Source: Terriglobia bacterium (GTDB lineage: Bacteria > Acidobacteriota > Terriglobia > Bryobacterales > Bryobacteraceae). Taken from it: a stretch of DNA of 64,000 bases. The number at the start of each line of letters is the position of its first letter. Position 1 is the first letter of the stretch. The translations under genes were made by a program, and so were the position numbers. Location of the stretch: NCBI GenBank assembly GCA_020073345.1, contig JAIQFI010000004.1, positions 142,729-206,728 of the forward strand. Direction: 5' to 3'. The notes below the pieces were generated by a model that had not been told where the DNA came from, made no database searches, and was given only the letters and a program-made list of their open reading frames with translations. Positions 42,193 through 50,954 of the stretch are shown here, piece by piece.

Positions 42193-42699
42193 CTATTTGC
42201 CCAAGATGTCCGGAGGCACGATGTAGCACCCCAGGGCCTTCGTCTCCGGATTCGGTACCGGCTTGCCTGCCAGAACCGCGTCCAACGCATCCCGCAAGTC
42301 GTGCGCCGTGATCTGCTGGCGCGGTTTGCCGAGAGCCGCATAGAAGTTGTCGATCCGGCCGCGATACCGGATGTCTCCCTTGGTATCGATCACGACCGCC
42401 TCCGGCGTGACTGTCGCGCGCGACCGAGTCGCGATTTTCCGCCGGCCGTCGATTATTATGGGAATTCCCGTGTATCCATACTCCTTCAAGTGCTTTTGCA
42501 CAGAGGATTCGTCTATTCCCACGTCTTCATACACCAGGGAGCAACTCACGCCTTTCTTTCCGTAGTCTCCGCACAGGTGCTGGATTTCAGGCGCGTAAGA
42601 GTTGGAAATGGGGCAGTCGCTCGAAATGAAGAACAGCACATTGGTTTTTCCCGCCGCGCAAGCGAGTCCAGCGAAAACGAAAATGTAGCCGAATCGCAT
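42193..42699 (-). CDS. Secreted redoxin (thioredoxin-fold) protein
   Basis: The 168-residue protein has a signal peptide (MRFGYIFVFAGLACAAGK) and a thioredoxin-like fold: NVLFFISSDCPISNSYAPEIQ with a single Cys in the position of the CxxC motif, then TPEAVVIDTKGDIRYRGRID. A second Cys sits near the end (TKALGCYIVPP). The single-Cys redox site means it is not a classical disulfide reductase. It is immediately upstream of, and likely co-translated with, the cytochrome/copper monooxygenase fusion. In other bacteria I recall related redoxin domains occurring with such proteins, so a role in copper or redox maturation of its partner is an inference. Confidence 0.82.
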   Translation of the reverse strand: MRFGYIFVFAGLACAAGKTNVLFFISSDCPISNSYAPEIQHLCGDYGKKGVSCSLVYEDVGIDESSVQKHLKEYGYTGIPIIIDGRRKIATRSRATVTPEAVVIDTKGDIRYRGRIDNFYAALGKPRQQITAHDLRDALDAVLAGKPVPNPETKALGCYIVPPDILGK

Positions 42700-42703
42700 T
42701 ACC

Positions 42704-42750
42704 TTGACTATTGTCGATAGTCTAGGCTACAATTGTCGATGTTCTAGGCT
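42704..42750 (+). promoter_or_regulatory. PadR promoter with two 19-bp direct repeats
   Basis: A -35 box TTGACT (42704-42709), 18-base spacer and -10 box TACAAT (42728-42733) make a strong sigma-70 promoter. ATTGTCGATAGTCTAGGCT (42710-42728) fills the spacer and ATTGTCGATGTTCTAGGCT (42732-42750) covers the -10 end and predicted start (about 42740). The repeats differ at two positions and are 22 bp apart, about two helical turns, so two dimers would bind the same DNA face. This is a probable autoregulatory PadR operator. Confidence 0.65.
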
Positions 42751-42774
42751 TCGTTGTCAAGAGAGAATCTTCAT

Positions 42775-43104
42775 ATGCCCAAACCGTCCGATCTTCTGCA
42801 AGGCACCGTTGACTTGCTGATCCTGAGAACGCTTTCGCGCGAGCCTCTGCATGGCTGGGCGATCTCCAAACGCATCCAGCAGTTATCGGGAGAGGTGCTT
42901 TCTGTACAACAGGGCTCGCTCTATCCGGCATTGCACCGTCTGGAACAAAGCGGATGGATCGACTCGGAGTGGAAAGATACGGAACTCGGACGCAGCGCCA
43001 AGTTCTACGCGCTGACGCGTGAAGGTAAACAACAATTGGAGCGGGAAGTGGACAGTTGGAACCGGCTTTCCTCCGCCGTAGGACTCGTTCTCAAAAAGGC
43101 TTGA
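42775..43104 (+). CDS. PadR-family transcriptional regulator (acidobacterial ADOP-associated)
   Basis: The ATG at 42775 gives MPKPSDLLQGTVDLLILRTLS and 109 residues. The winged-helix part includes LHGWAISKRIQQLSGEVLSVQQGSLYPALHRLE and YALTREGKQQLEREV, standard PadR blocks. It matches the acidobacterial PadR type found before duplicated orphan permeases. The permease gene starts four bases after its stop. PadR proteins usually repress their own operon until a ligand binds; the direct repeats overlapping the promoter fit that. Confidence 0.93.
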   Translation: MPKPSDLLQGTVDLLILRTLSREPLHGWAISKRIQQLSGEVLSVQQGSLYPALHRLEQSGWIDSEWKDTELGRSAKFYALTREGKQQLEREVDSWNRLSSAVGLVLKKA

Positions 43105-43108
43105 CCTG

Positions 43109-45589
43109 ATGTTTTGGCTCAGTGAACTGGATGAGGACCTGCGCTACGCCGGCCGGCAGTTCGCCAAGGAGCCGGGCGTCACGCTGGTGCTGCTGGTCAC
43201 CATAGCCCTGGGCATCGGAGCCAATACCGGGGTGTTCAGCATCCTGAACGGGCTTCTGCGCCCTCTACCGGCGAGGTCGCCCGAGCAGCTGGTGGTGATT
43301 GCCGCTGACACCAAGGGCGACGAGACAGGCTTGCGGTTCCGCTTCTCATTTCAGGCTCTGGAGGATTTCCGGCATCAAACGGACAAGTTCAGCGATCTGT
43401 TCGCCTACTCGCCGCGCCTGGGCGGATTCAGCTTCGGCGGGAAGGCCACGCAGTTCATGTACAGCGCAGTCACGGGAAATTACTTCTCGGCCTTGGGAGT
43501 AAAACCGGCGGCGGGCCGCTTATTGGAGCCGGGCGAAGGCGAAAACGAACACGCGCCGTTGGTGATGGTGCTCGGATACTCGTTCTGGCAAAGACGATTC
43601 GGCGGCGATCCTGACTTGGTCGGCCAGCAGGTCCAGGTGGACGGCAGGGCCGCGACCGTCGTTGGCGTCGCATCGAAAGACTTCCACGGCGTCTATGAAG
43701 GATTGGAAATGGAAGGATACGTTCCGCTGCGGGGTTTAACCGACAACGAATGGGCTCACGAAATGTTTGTCAGCCGCAATGTGCGTCCACTGACGGTACT
43801 CGGACGCTTGAAGCCGCATGTGAGTGTGGATGAGGCGCAGTCAGAGATGAACGTGCTGACGCTCCGCATGGAAGATGAGTACCCGGCCACGGACAAGGGA
43901 ACCGGCGCACGCGTGGTGCCCGAGCCGCTCGCCCGGCCGATTCCGTTGCGCACCGGAATGGAAATGTTTCCGTTCATCCGCTTCTCCCTGCTTTTTTTGG
44001 CAGCGTTGGTGCTGACCGTGGCCTGCATGAACATCGCGAATATCCTGCTGGTTCGCGCGACGGTCCGGGAGCGCGAAATGGCCATCCGAGCGGCATTGGG
44101 CTCGGGACGAGGACGTCTGATTCGTCAGACGCTGACCGAAAGCGTGCTGCTTGCACTGGTGGGAGCCCTTGCCGGCATGATCGTCGGGAAGTGGGCCAGC
44201 CAGGCGTTTGCGGATGCCCTGCCCGGTCTCGTATCGGATTTGCCTGTCCGGTTCGATGTGAGCTTCGACTGGCGCGTGTTCAGCTATGCTCTGTCGGCGG
44301 CTCTCCTCGCGGGCGGGCTCATCGGGATCTGGCCGGCTCTTCGCGTTTCGCGCACCGAGCCCGGCGCAGCGCTGCACGACGGCAGCCGCAGCAATTCGAG
44401 CGGTCCGCGGCGCCAGCGCATCCGCGGCCTGCTGGTAGCCGGCCAGGTGGCAGGTTCGCTGGTGCTGTTGGTTGCCGCCGGACTGTTCGTCCGCAGTCTC
44501 CAGCGTGCCCAAAGCCTGGATCTCGGCTATGCTCCCGATCACGTGTTGAACGCGAGGATGAATCCTCAGTGGATCGGCTACGACAAGCAGCGAACACGCG
44601 ACTTTTACAACGAACTAGAGCGAAGAGTGCAGTCTTGGCCCGAAGTGCAGTCCGCCAGCCTGGCGTTTAGCGCCCCCTTGGGATTGATCGGATCCGGAGA
44701 GAACGTCTATATCGAGGGACACGCGGTGGATCCCGGCGAACAGCCGCCTTCCGTTGGATACAACACCGTGGATGCCCCATACTTCGACACGATGCGGATT
44801 CCGATTTTGCGTGGGCGCGCGTTCCAGGACTCAGACACCGAATCGACGCGGCTGGTTGCGATCGTCAATCAGACCATGGCCAAGCGCTATTGGCCGAATC
44901 AGGATCCTATCGGGAAGCGTTTCCGCATGAAGTCGGCGGAATCCCCGCTGGTCGAAGTCGTGGGCGTCGCAAAGGACAGCAAATACCTGTTTGTCGTGGA
45001 AGGCTCTCTGCCGTACTTCTACGTGCCGTTCACTCAGTTATTCGCGTCGATGCGGGTGTTGCATGTGCGATCTTTGGTGGATCCCGAGACGCTGAATAGC
45101 CGCGTGGAGAGGGAAATCCATGCGCTCGACCCCGTGATGCCGGTGAGTTTTCAGACCATGGCACAAGCAGTGAACGGAGCTCAAGGCTTCTTTCTTCTTC
45201 GAGTGGGCGCGATTCAGGCCGGCGCCATGGGCCTCCTGGGACTGCTTCTGGCGGGAGTGGGGGTGTACGGCGTGATGTCCTATGGCGCCGCGCAACGCAC
45301 GCGCGAAATCGGCATCCGAATGGCTCTGGGCGCCACTCCCCCAAACGTTCTGGGGATGATCCTGAACCAGGGCGCCTGGATGGTGATCTTAGGCGTCGCC
45401 GTAGGTCTGATGGGAGCCACTGCTGTGACGCGGGTGCTCGGGAGATTCCTGTTCTCGATCTCCTTCGCCGATCCCTTGATCTTCTTCGCAGCCGCGGCCC
45501 TGCTTACGTTGGTCGCACTAGCGGCCTGCTATCTACCGGCGCGGCGGGCCATGCGGGTGGAGCCCATGGTAGCCTTACGGCACGAGTAA
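43109..45589 (+). CDS. ADOP-type MacB/FtsX-like permease
   Basis: The 826-residue membrane protein has two copies of the MacB periplasmic plus FtsX membrane unit, i.e. the duplicated-orphan-permease layout of acidobacteria. The first helix region contains VTIALGIGANTGVFSILNGLL. FtsX blocks appear at about 285-420 (NIANILLVRATVREREMAIRAALG) and again at about 695-820 (YGAAQRTREIGIRMALGATP), ending in the usual ACYLPARRAMRVEPMVALRHE. There is no ATPase domain and none is adjacent. It lacks the N-terminal helical domain present in the next gene's product. Function is unproven; export or mechanotransmission is likely. Confidence 0.92.
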   Translation: MFWLSELDEDLRYAGRQFAKEPGVTLVLLVTIALGIGANTGVFSILNGLLRPLPARSPEQLVVIAADTKGDETGLRFRFSFQALEDFRHQTDKFSDLFAYSPRLGGFSFGGKATQFMYSAVTGNYFSALGVKPAAGRLLEPGEGENEHAPLVMVLGYSFWQRRFGGDPDLVGQQVQVDGRAATVVGVASKDFHGVYEGLEMEGYVPLRGLTDNEWAHEMFVSRNVRPLTVLGRLKPHVSVDEAQSEMNVLTLRMEDEYPATDKGTGARVVPEPLARPIPLRTGMEMFPFIRFSLLFLAALVLTVACMNIANILLVRATVREREMAIRAALGSGRGRLIRQTLTESVLLALVGALAGMIVGKWASQAFADALPGLVSDLPVRFDVSFDWRVFSYALSAALLAGGLIGIWPALRVSRTEPGAALHDGSRSNSSGPRRQRIRGLLVAGQVAGSLVLLVAAGLFVRSLQRAQSLDLGYAPDHVLNARMNPQWIGYDKQRTRDFYNELERRVQSWPEVQSASLAFSAPLGLIGSGENVYIEGHAVDPGEQPPSVGYNTVDAPYFDTMRIPILRGRAFQDSDTESTRLVAIVNQTMAKRYWPNQDPIGKRFRMKSAESPLVEVVGVAKDSKYLFVVEGSLPYFYVPFTQLFASMRVLHVRSLVDPETLNSRVEREIHALDPVMPVSFQTMAQAVNGAQGFFLLRVGAIQAGAMGLLGLLLAGVGVYGVMSYGAAQRTREIGIRMALGATPPNVLGMILNQGAWMVILGVAVGLMGATAVTRVLGRFLFSISFADPLIFFAAAALLTLVALAACYLPARRAMRVEPMVALRHE

Positions 45590-45604
45590 ACTGACGGTAT
45601 TCGA

Positions 45605-48352
45605 ATGATTCTCTCGCGGCCACTCCGGGTCTGGCGCCAGCGAATCCGCTCCCTGGTGCACAAGGACAATCTCGACGTCCAACTTGGCCAGGAATTCGCG
45701 TTCCACTTCGAGCAGCTGGTCCAAGAGAATATTGCCGAAGGAATGGCCCTCACGGACGCGCGGCTCGCGGCGCGGCGAGCGCTAGGCAACGTCGCCCTGC
45801 TCGAAGAGCAATGCCGCGACCAGCGTCGTGTCGGCTGGCTGCAGGATCTGTGGCAGGACTGTAGATACGGCGTTCGAATGATGCGTCAGAGTCCCGGATT
45901 CACTTTGATCGTGGCGATCTCGTTGGCCCTGGGCATCGGAGCGAACACCGCCATTCTCGGCGCGCTACGGACGGCGCTACTGGGGAATGTTCCTTTCCCC
46001 GATGGCAACCGGCTGGTTTTGCTGCGCACCTATCCAGAGTGGAATCCGGCCCTGAGCAATAGCGCCTCTATTCCCGATTACCTCGCGTGGAAGCAGCAGA
46101 GCCGCAGCTTTGAATCCATGGGCGCCTCCATTGCCGACCATTCCAGGGATTTCGGTGCGGAGGAGGATGGACGGCCCGCGGAACGAATCGAGGGGCACGG
46201 ATTCGCCCCGTCGCTCTTTGTAACCCTCGGCGTTCAGCCGCTTCTGGGACGTACGTTCACCGAGGCGGAAGCTGAGATCGACCATCCCGCCCCAGTTATG
46301 GTGCTCAGCCATCGGCTTTGGCAGCGCCGTTTCGGGGGTGACCCTGGTGTGCTCGGGAAACAAGTGCGTTTGAGCGGCACCAACCTGACCATCATCGGTG
46401 TGATGCCACCGGATTTCCGATATCCGCTTGCGGAAACCGAATACTGGGTTCCGCTGGGGATCAATCACTTCCAATTGCAGGGATCGGCACGATTCTTTGA
46501 AGTAGCGGCGCGCTTGAAGCCTGGCGTGAGCGTGCAGCAGGCGCAAGCCGAAATGGATGGGATCGGCGATCAGCTCGCGCGCGATTTTCCCGACCGCCAC
46601 AAAGGTTGGCGGATTCGCGTCCAAACGCTGCGCGACGCTTGGTACGGCTGGATGAAGATTCCGCTGGCGACACTGGAAGGAGCGGTGGCGCTGGTTCTCC
46701 TGATCGCGTGCGCGAATATCGCCGGTCTGTTGCTGGCCCGCGGCGCCGCCCGCCGCCCGGAAATCGTCATGCGAATGGCTCTAGGCGCCGGACGCGGCCG
46801 TGTCGTGCGACAGATGTTGACCGAGAGCGTGATGCTGTCCCTGATCGGCGGAGCGCTGGGAACCTTCGTCGCTTGGGGAGCCCTCAGGGCGCTGCTCCAG
46901 ATGAACCCGCCGCCGGCCGCCCAGCGAATGGCCGACGTTGTCGTGGATCTTCCACTCCTCGCCTTGCTGGGCTTGCTTTCGACGGTAACCGGCCTGATCT
47001 TTGGCATCGGTCCGGCGATCGCCTGCTTTCAGTTGGATCTCGCGGGGCCCCTCAAGGAATCGACCAGAAGTGCCGGATCGCCATATAGGCGCAATCGGCT
47101 ACAGTCAGCACTGGTCACGTTGCAGATCGCATCGGCGTTGGTCCTGTTGATCGGCTCCGGACTTCTGATCAATAGTTTCGTCCGCTTGGCCGGATTCGAC
47201 CTCAACTTTGATCCGTCGGGTCTGCTTACATTCGAATACCGTATTCCCCAGCAGCAGTACGTGCGCAACATGGGCGTCTTTCAAGGAGCACCGTACTCCG
47301 CGATCGACCCATCGCCAACCCCTGCCATCCAGCGCGTCTATGAGCACCTCCGAACGATGCGGGGCCCGGAGTCCGTCGCGGGCATCTCCCATCCTCCCGT
47401 GAACGGCCTCGTCCTCAGTACCATGAGCTTCAGCATTGAGGATAGGCCCACGCCGGAAAACGCCGCCGATCGAAACACTTTTAGCGCCGTGTATTTTCTG
47501 ATCACTCCAAATTTCTTTGCCACGATGAAGACCCGTTTGGTGCGGGGACGAGACTTGAACGATTTCGATTCCGCGTCCGCGCCCTGGGTCGCGATCATCA
47601 ACGAGACCATGGCGCGGCGCTTCTGGCCAGGCGAAGATCCAATTGGGAAGCGTTTAATGCTAGGAGTCGTCTCGGGCGAGCGGCCTCGGGAAATCATCGG
47701 CGTGGTGCGGGATATTCCGACGCGGCGCGACCGGTCCGATCCACTGCCGGCCATTTACGCTTCTTATCTGCAGCAGTCTCCGGCTTATCGCGGACCGAGC
47801 GCGAACATGTTCGGCCAGATGACTTTTCTGCTGCGCACCTCGGGCGATCCCATGAGCCTGGTGCCGGAAGCGCGCAGCGCCGTAGCGGACGTCGATCCAG
47901 ATCACGCGATCACCAGGATCCAGACCATGGAACAGTTTTGGGGCGGCGGAATGCGGGACAAACGTATTCTTGCCGGGGTACTGGGCGTTTTCGCGTTTGT
48001 GGCCACGATACTCGCAGCCATCGGGATTTACGGCGTGATGGCGTACTCTGTGGCGGAGCGCACACGCGAAATCGGCATCCGCATGGCCTTAGGCGCGAGT
48101 CCGGGCAAAGTGCTGGCCCTGATCGGCGGCCGAGCGGCGGTTCTGATCTCCTTCGGCGTGCTATTCGGACTGGCAGGATCACTCGCGTTGTCGCAGCTGA
48201 TCGCTTCGCAGCTGTGGGGAGTCCAGCCGACCGATCCGGCGACGTTCGCTGCAGTGTCGCTGCTGCTGATCGCCGTCGCGCTGCTGGCGTGCTTCGTCCC
48301 GGCCCGGCGGGCGATTCGCGTGGATCCGACGGAGGCGTTGCGGTCGGAATGA
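45605..48352 (+). CDS. ADOP-type MacB/FtsX-like permease with N-terminal helical domain
   Basis: The 915-residue protein resembles the previous gene product but carries about 80 extra N-terminal residues (MILSRPLRVWRQRIRSLVHKD, then LVQENIAEGMALTDARLAARRALG), the domain often seen before ADOP permeases. SLALGIGANTAILGALRTALL opens the first membrane unit; FtsX blocks at about 360-490 (NIAGLLLARGAARRPEIVMRMALG) and about 790-915 (YSVAERTREIGIRMALGASPG) follow, ending VPARRAIRVDPTEALRSE. It lies 15 bases after its partner, so the two are probably co-expressed under PadR. No ABC ATPase is in the operon. Confidence 0.92.
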   Translation: MILSRPLRVWRQRIRSLVHKDNLDVQLGQEFAFHFEQLVQENIAEGMALTDARLAARRALGNVALLEEQCRDQRRVGWLQDLWQDCRYGVRMMRQSPGFTLIVAISLALGIGANTAILGALRTALLGNVPFPDGNRLVLLRTYPEWNPALSNSASIPDYLAWKQQSRSFESMGASIADHSRDFGAEEDGRPAERIEGHGFAPSLFVTLGVQPLLGRTFTEAEAEIDHPAPVMVLSHRLWQRRFGGDPGVLGKQVRLSGTNLTIIGVMPPDFRYPLAETEYWVPLGINHFQLQGSARFFEVAARLKPGVSVQQAQAEMDGIGDQLARDFPDRHKGWRIRVQTLRDAWYGWMKIPLATLEGAVALVLLIACANIAGLLLARGAARRPEIVMRMALGAGRGRVVRQMLTESVMLSLIGGALGTFVAWGALRALLQMNPPPAAQRMADVVVDLPLLALLGLLSTVTGLIFGIGPAIACFQLDLAGPLKESTRSAGSPYRRNRLQSALVTLQIASALVLLIGSGLLINSFVRLAGFDLNFDPSGLLTFEYRIPQQQYVRNMGVFQGAPYSAIDPSPTPAIQRVYEHLRTMRGPESVAGISHPPVNGLVLSTMSFSIEDRPTPENAADRNTFSAVYFLITPNFFATMKTRLVRGRDLNDFDSASAPWVAIINETMARRFWPGEDPIGKRLMLGVVSGERPREIIGVVRDIPTRRDRSDPLPAIYASYLQQSPAYRGPSANMFGQMTFLLRTSGDPMSLVPEARSAVADVDPDHAITRIQTMEQFWGGGMRDKRILAGVLGVFAFVATILAAIGIYGVMAYSVAERTREIGIRMALGASPGKVLALIGGRAAVLISFGVLFGLAGSLALSQLIASQLWGVQPTDPATFAAVSLLLIAVALLACFVPARRAIRVDPTEALRSE

Positions 48353-48544
48353 TTAAGTTTTCCGCCGGCGGCGGTTGGTAGTGAGCAGCACGAAAGCTCC
48401 CACAGTGACCGCGACCCCACCGTAGAAGGCCCATCGAATATCTCCGGTCATGAAACTGCCCGGCAGCACGTTAATCCCTTGCAGGAACCAAATCGTGCCG
48501 AAGAGCACCAGGAGTGCGCCGAGTAAATTCAGCCCGATCTTCAT
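48353..48544 (-). CDS. Small two-helix membrane protein
   Basis: The 63-residue protein starts MKIGLNLLGALLVLFGTIWFL and has two transmembrane helices (about 5-23 and 35-55) and a basic end (TTNRRRRKT). Its ATG overlaps the stop of the upstream WGM-family gene (ATGA at 48541-48544), which argues strongly that it is real. The family is unrecognised; similar small proteins occur in many soil bacteria. It is convergent and adjacent to the second ADOP permease. Confidence 0.75.
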   Translation of the reverse strand: MKIGLNLLGALLVLFGTIWFLQGINVLPGSFMTGDIRWAFYGGVAVTVGAFVLLTTNRRRRKT

Positions 48545-49182
48545 TTATTTGCGCCGGAGATGCCGCGCACTTCGTTTTCGAACTTCTCCAGCTCCACGCT
48601 GAGGAATTCGATTTGGTGCGTGATGCGGGAATCCTCTCCAGTCAAACCGTGCGAGATCTTGGTGCGGTCTCCCCGCCAGCGAGTGTACAGCTTGAGATGG
48701 CCGGCGGCAATCGAGGGCCCTGCAAACTTGTCAGAGGGCAGGATGTCCGCGGCGGATGCCCGGTCTTGCTCCAGGTAGGACTTCGGCTCGTCCTGTAATG
48801 CAGCATCGGACCAGAATGCCCGTTCACTCACGGGCTTCCCGTACTGATCGTGCAAAAACGGCTCGATGGCCCTGAAATCCCGAATGAAGTCGTTGGGATC
48901 GCCGTGCTCCGCATCGAAGACATACTTCGCCCGCACCAGTTTGTCGTGCGCAAAAATGTAGACCACGCGGCAGGCCAGTTCACCCAATTGCATCGAATCG
49001 TAGCGCACGATGATTTCGCCGCTGCTTTCGCGAACGTCACTGGGTTTGGCCGCTTCCGCCGCCAGGACCTGCGCGCGAGTCATGCCCCAGGCGGCTTTGC
49101 GAAAGTCACTGGCTTGTCCTATGGCTAGAAAGGCGCAGCAGCCGAACACGATGAGTCCAATTGCTTTACCCACGACTTTCAT
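48541..49182 (-). CDS. Secreted protein with WGM motif, unknown function
   Basis: The start at 49182 gives a signal peptide (MKVVGKAIGLIVFGCCAFLAIG) and 213 residues. The mature start DFRKAAWGMTRAQVLAAE carries the WGM-T/S-x-x-x-V motif, seen also in the neighbouring secreted protein (WGKIHWGMTIAEA). Such domains occur in small periplasmic proteins of unknown role that resemble peptidoglycan- or lipid-related repeats. No catalytic residues are evident. It is translationally coupled to the following two-helix membrane protein. Confidence 0.7.
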   Translation of the reverse strand: MKVVGKAIGLIVFGCCAFLAIGQASDFRKAAWGMTRAQVLAAEAAKPSDVRESSGEIIVRYDSMQLGELACRVVYIFAHDKLVRAKYVFDAEHGDPNDFIRDFRAIEPFLHDQYGKPVSERAFWSDAALQDEPKSYLEQDRASAADILPSDKFAGPSIAAGHLKLYTRWRGDRTKISHGLTGEDSRITHQIEFLSVELEKFENEVRGISGANK

Positions 49183-49210
49183 TGTAATTCGGGAGTAACA
49201 TTCACGCTGG

Positions 49211-49738
49211 CTACAGCGCGTCCAGAGCTGTTCTGTCCGTCGCGATGTATTCCAAATCAATGCGCCCCTGACTGTTTGGGCCCTGCGTGATTGTCAATCG
49301 AATCGAGGTCGAAGGGAATGTCCACAAAAATGTTTTTATGCCGTCCGTGCCTTCTGTTTTCGTTTCCCCGTCTACCGGAGGTCCGTATTTCTGGATCAAC
49401 TGGGTCTTGAGTGTATCGAAGTCCTTGGCGCTGGCGCCTGGCTCGGAATCCTTACGGCCAAAAAACATCCACAGGCGCACCCGGCTGACCTGTTCGGCGC
49501 CATGCTTGGCTCCGATGGAAAGCTTCATAATGATGTCGCCGATCTGGATTGGTTGCGCGATGAGCTGTGTCAGGAAATCATTGTCTTCATGCCGGTCGAT
49601 CACATAGGCCTGGCTCGCTTCGGCAATCGTCATGCCCCAGTGGATCTTGCCCCAGCCGTCAACATCTCGCGGTTGAGCCTGTCCTGACAACGTGAGAGCG
49701 AACACCCCCGCCATGCACAATCGGAGTGCGGCTTTCAT
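49211..49738 (-). CDS. Secreted protein, paralogue of the WGM-motif family
   Basis: The start at 49738 gives a signal peptide (MKAALRLCMAGVFALTLSG) and 175 residues. The mature part begins DVDGWGKIHWGMTIAEASQAY, parallel to the WGM motif of the next gene downstream, and later has FDTLKTQLIQKYGPPVDGE, like the QYGKPVSE segment of the neighbour. Both proteins share the 'WGM...KYG-P' layout, so the two genes are probably ancient tandem duplicates. No function is known to me. The gap to the next gene is 28 bases, so they may be co-transcribed. Confidence 0.68.
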   Translation of the reverse strand: MKAALRLCMAGVFALTLSGQAQPRDVDGWGKIHWGMTIAEASQAYVIDRHEDNDFLTQLIAQPIQIGDIIMKLSIGAKHGAEQVSRVRLWMFFGRKDSEPGASAKDFDTLKTQLIQKYGPPVDGETKTEGTDGIKTFLWTFPSTSIRLTITQGPNSQGRIDLEYIATDRTALDAL

Positions 49739-49832
49739 GGCGAACGGAGGCTTCCAGATGAGAATTTGAGACACTCAAAAATCGTAGCCCTTCCACCTGG
49801 CTGGTGCAAGGGAGCGATGCATTTGCAGGCGG

Positions 49833-50879
49833 CTACTTTCGGTGGAGGAATTTGCTTCGCACCAGGTGCTTGAGGTCGGGCTTGAACTCGGTCCAAAGGT
49901 TGCCCTGAGCGAACCCCAGCAGGTTCAACGCAGCGAGATTCCACGCGCCCGGACGAGTAAGCGTTTCCCGCCCCGGATGGGTGGTATTGATGACGATTCC
50001 GCTGCCGACCGCCGCGACGACGTTAGCAAACGCGATGTCGTTGCCCCGCGGCGTGTCCAGAACGACAGTGCTCGAGAGCGCGTGGCCTGCCCGCTTCCAT
50101 ATGTTGCCGCTAAGCGACGGCTTGTACCGTAAGTCTTCGTGCAATACAGCCGCCGCGCCGCTCTGGAGGCCATAGGTCACCACCCGCTGCGTGAAGGAGG
50201 CTGTCAGATGATTCGTGAAGCCATCGATACCACGGCCCCAAACTTCACTGGGACTGAACAACTGAAAGGCCGAAGACATTATCGACGAGGCATATGGCTG
50301 GACGCGGGTCAGCGTCTTCGAGGTAAAGAGCGTGAACCGTTCGTGGCCGGTAAACGGAATGGCCGGATCCGCAGGCGCCTGCAGCGAGCTCGAAAACGAA
50401 CGCTGGAGGTTTTCAAACATCCGGTCCTGGTCATTATTTTGAAGCCTGATCTTGTGATAGAGAAACTCGCCTAAATGGACCATCCGGCTCCCGGAGGTTT
50501 GCGCGCCGTGTCCGTCCAGATGTACCCAGGCCTGCAGCGGTTTGTTGGGCACCCTCCGGAAGATGGCGTGCATCGAGGGGGAGCTGTTCTCACGGCAGCT
50601 TTGGATTTCCGTGGCGTGCGTGTGCGCCAGGCGGAACATGAGCGGATCTTTCGACCACGTCGCTGTATTGCTCAGGCAACTCTTGAGCAGGGCTTCGCCG
50701 CCCCCGATCACTTCGACGGTCTTGGGCTTCTCGACACCAAACGAGAGGTCCGGCAGATCCCCGCGGGTCAGCCGGTATTGGAGATTCGACTTGATGGTGT
50801 GTGGTTCTAGTTCCTGTGCGTGGCCCGGGAGGCCGCACACAAAGCCTAACGCGATTGCCGCCGAGCAGCGAATATACAT
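49833..50879 (-). CDS. Secreted envelope protein of unknown function
   Basis: I do not recognise a named family. The 348-residue protein has a signal peptide (MYIRCSAAIALGFVCGLPGHAQ). The C-terminal half has a recurring acidobacterial pattern: PYASSIMSSAFQLFSPSEVWG, SGAAAVLHEDLRYKPSLSG, ALSSTVVLDTPRGND and VAAVGSGIVINTTHPG. The alternating hydrophobic pattern without obvious helices would fit a periplasmic or outer-membrane barrel protein. It is flanked by the Crp/Fnr gene upstream (same strand, about 75 bases) and the WGM-family gene downstream. Confidence 0.6.
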   Translation of the reverse strand: MYIRCSAAIALGFVCGLPGHAQELEPHTIKSNLQYRLTRGDLPDLSFGVEKPKTVEVIGGGEALLKSCLSNTATWSKDPLMFRLAHTHATEIQSCRENSSPSMHAIFRRVPNKPLQAWVHLDGHGAQTSGSRMVHLGEFLYHKIRLQNNDQDRMFENLQRSFSSSLQAPADPAIPFTGHERFTLFTSKTLTRVQPYASSIMSSAFQLFSPSEVWGRGIDGFTNHLTASFTQRVVTYGLQSGAAAVLHEDLRYKPSLSGNIWKRAGHALSSTVVLDTPRGNDIAFANVVAAVGSGIVINTTHPGRETLTRPGAWNLAALNLLGFAQGNLWTEFKPDLKHLVRSKFLHRK

Positions 50880-50954
50880 GAAATCGAGGCGGCTCGATTA
50901 TAAGGGACACTTCCCTGCTTGTCTGTACAAAACTGCTCACTTTTGCTGGAGGCG

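Noticed and set aside
42193..42699. Thiol-disulfide oxidoreductase with CxxC
   Set aside because: The active-site position has only one Cys (DCPISN), so a classical CxxC mechanism is not supported.
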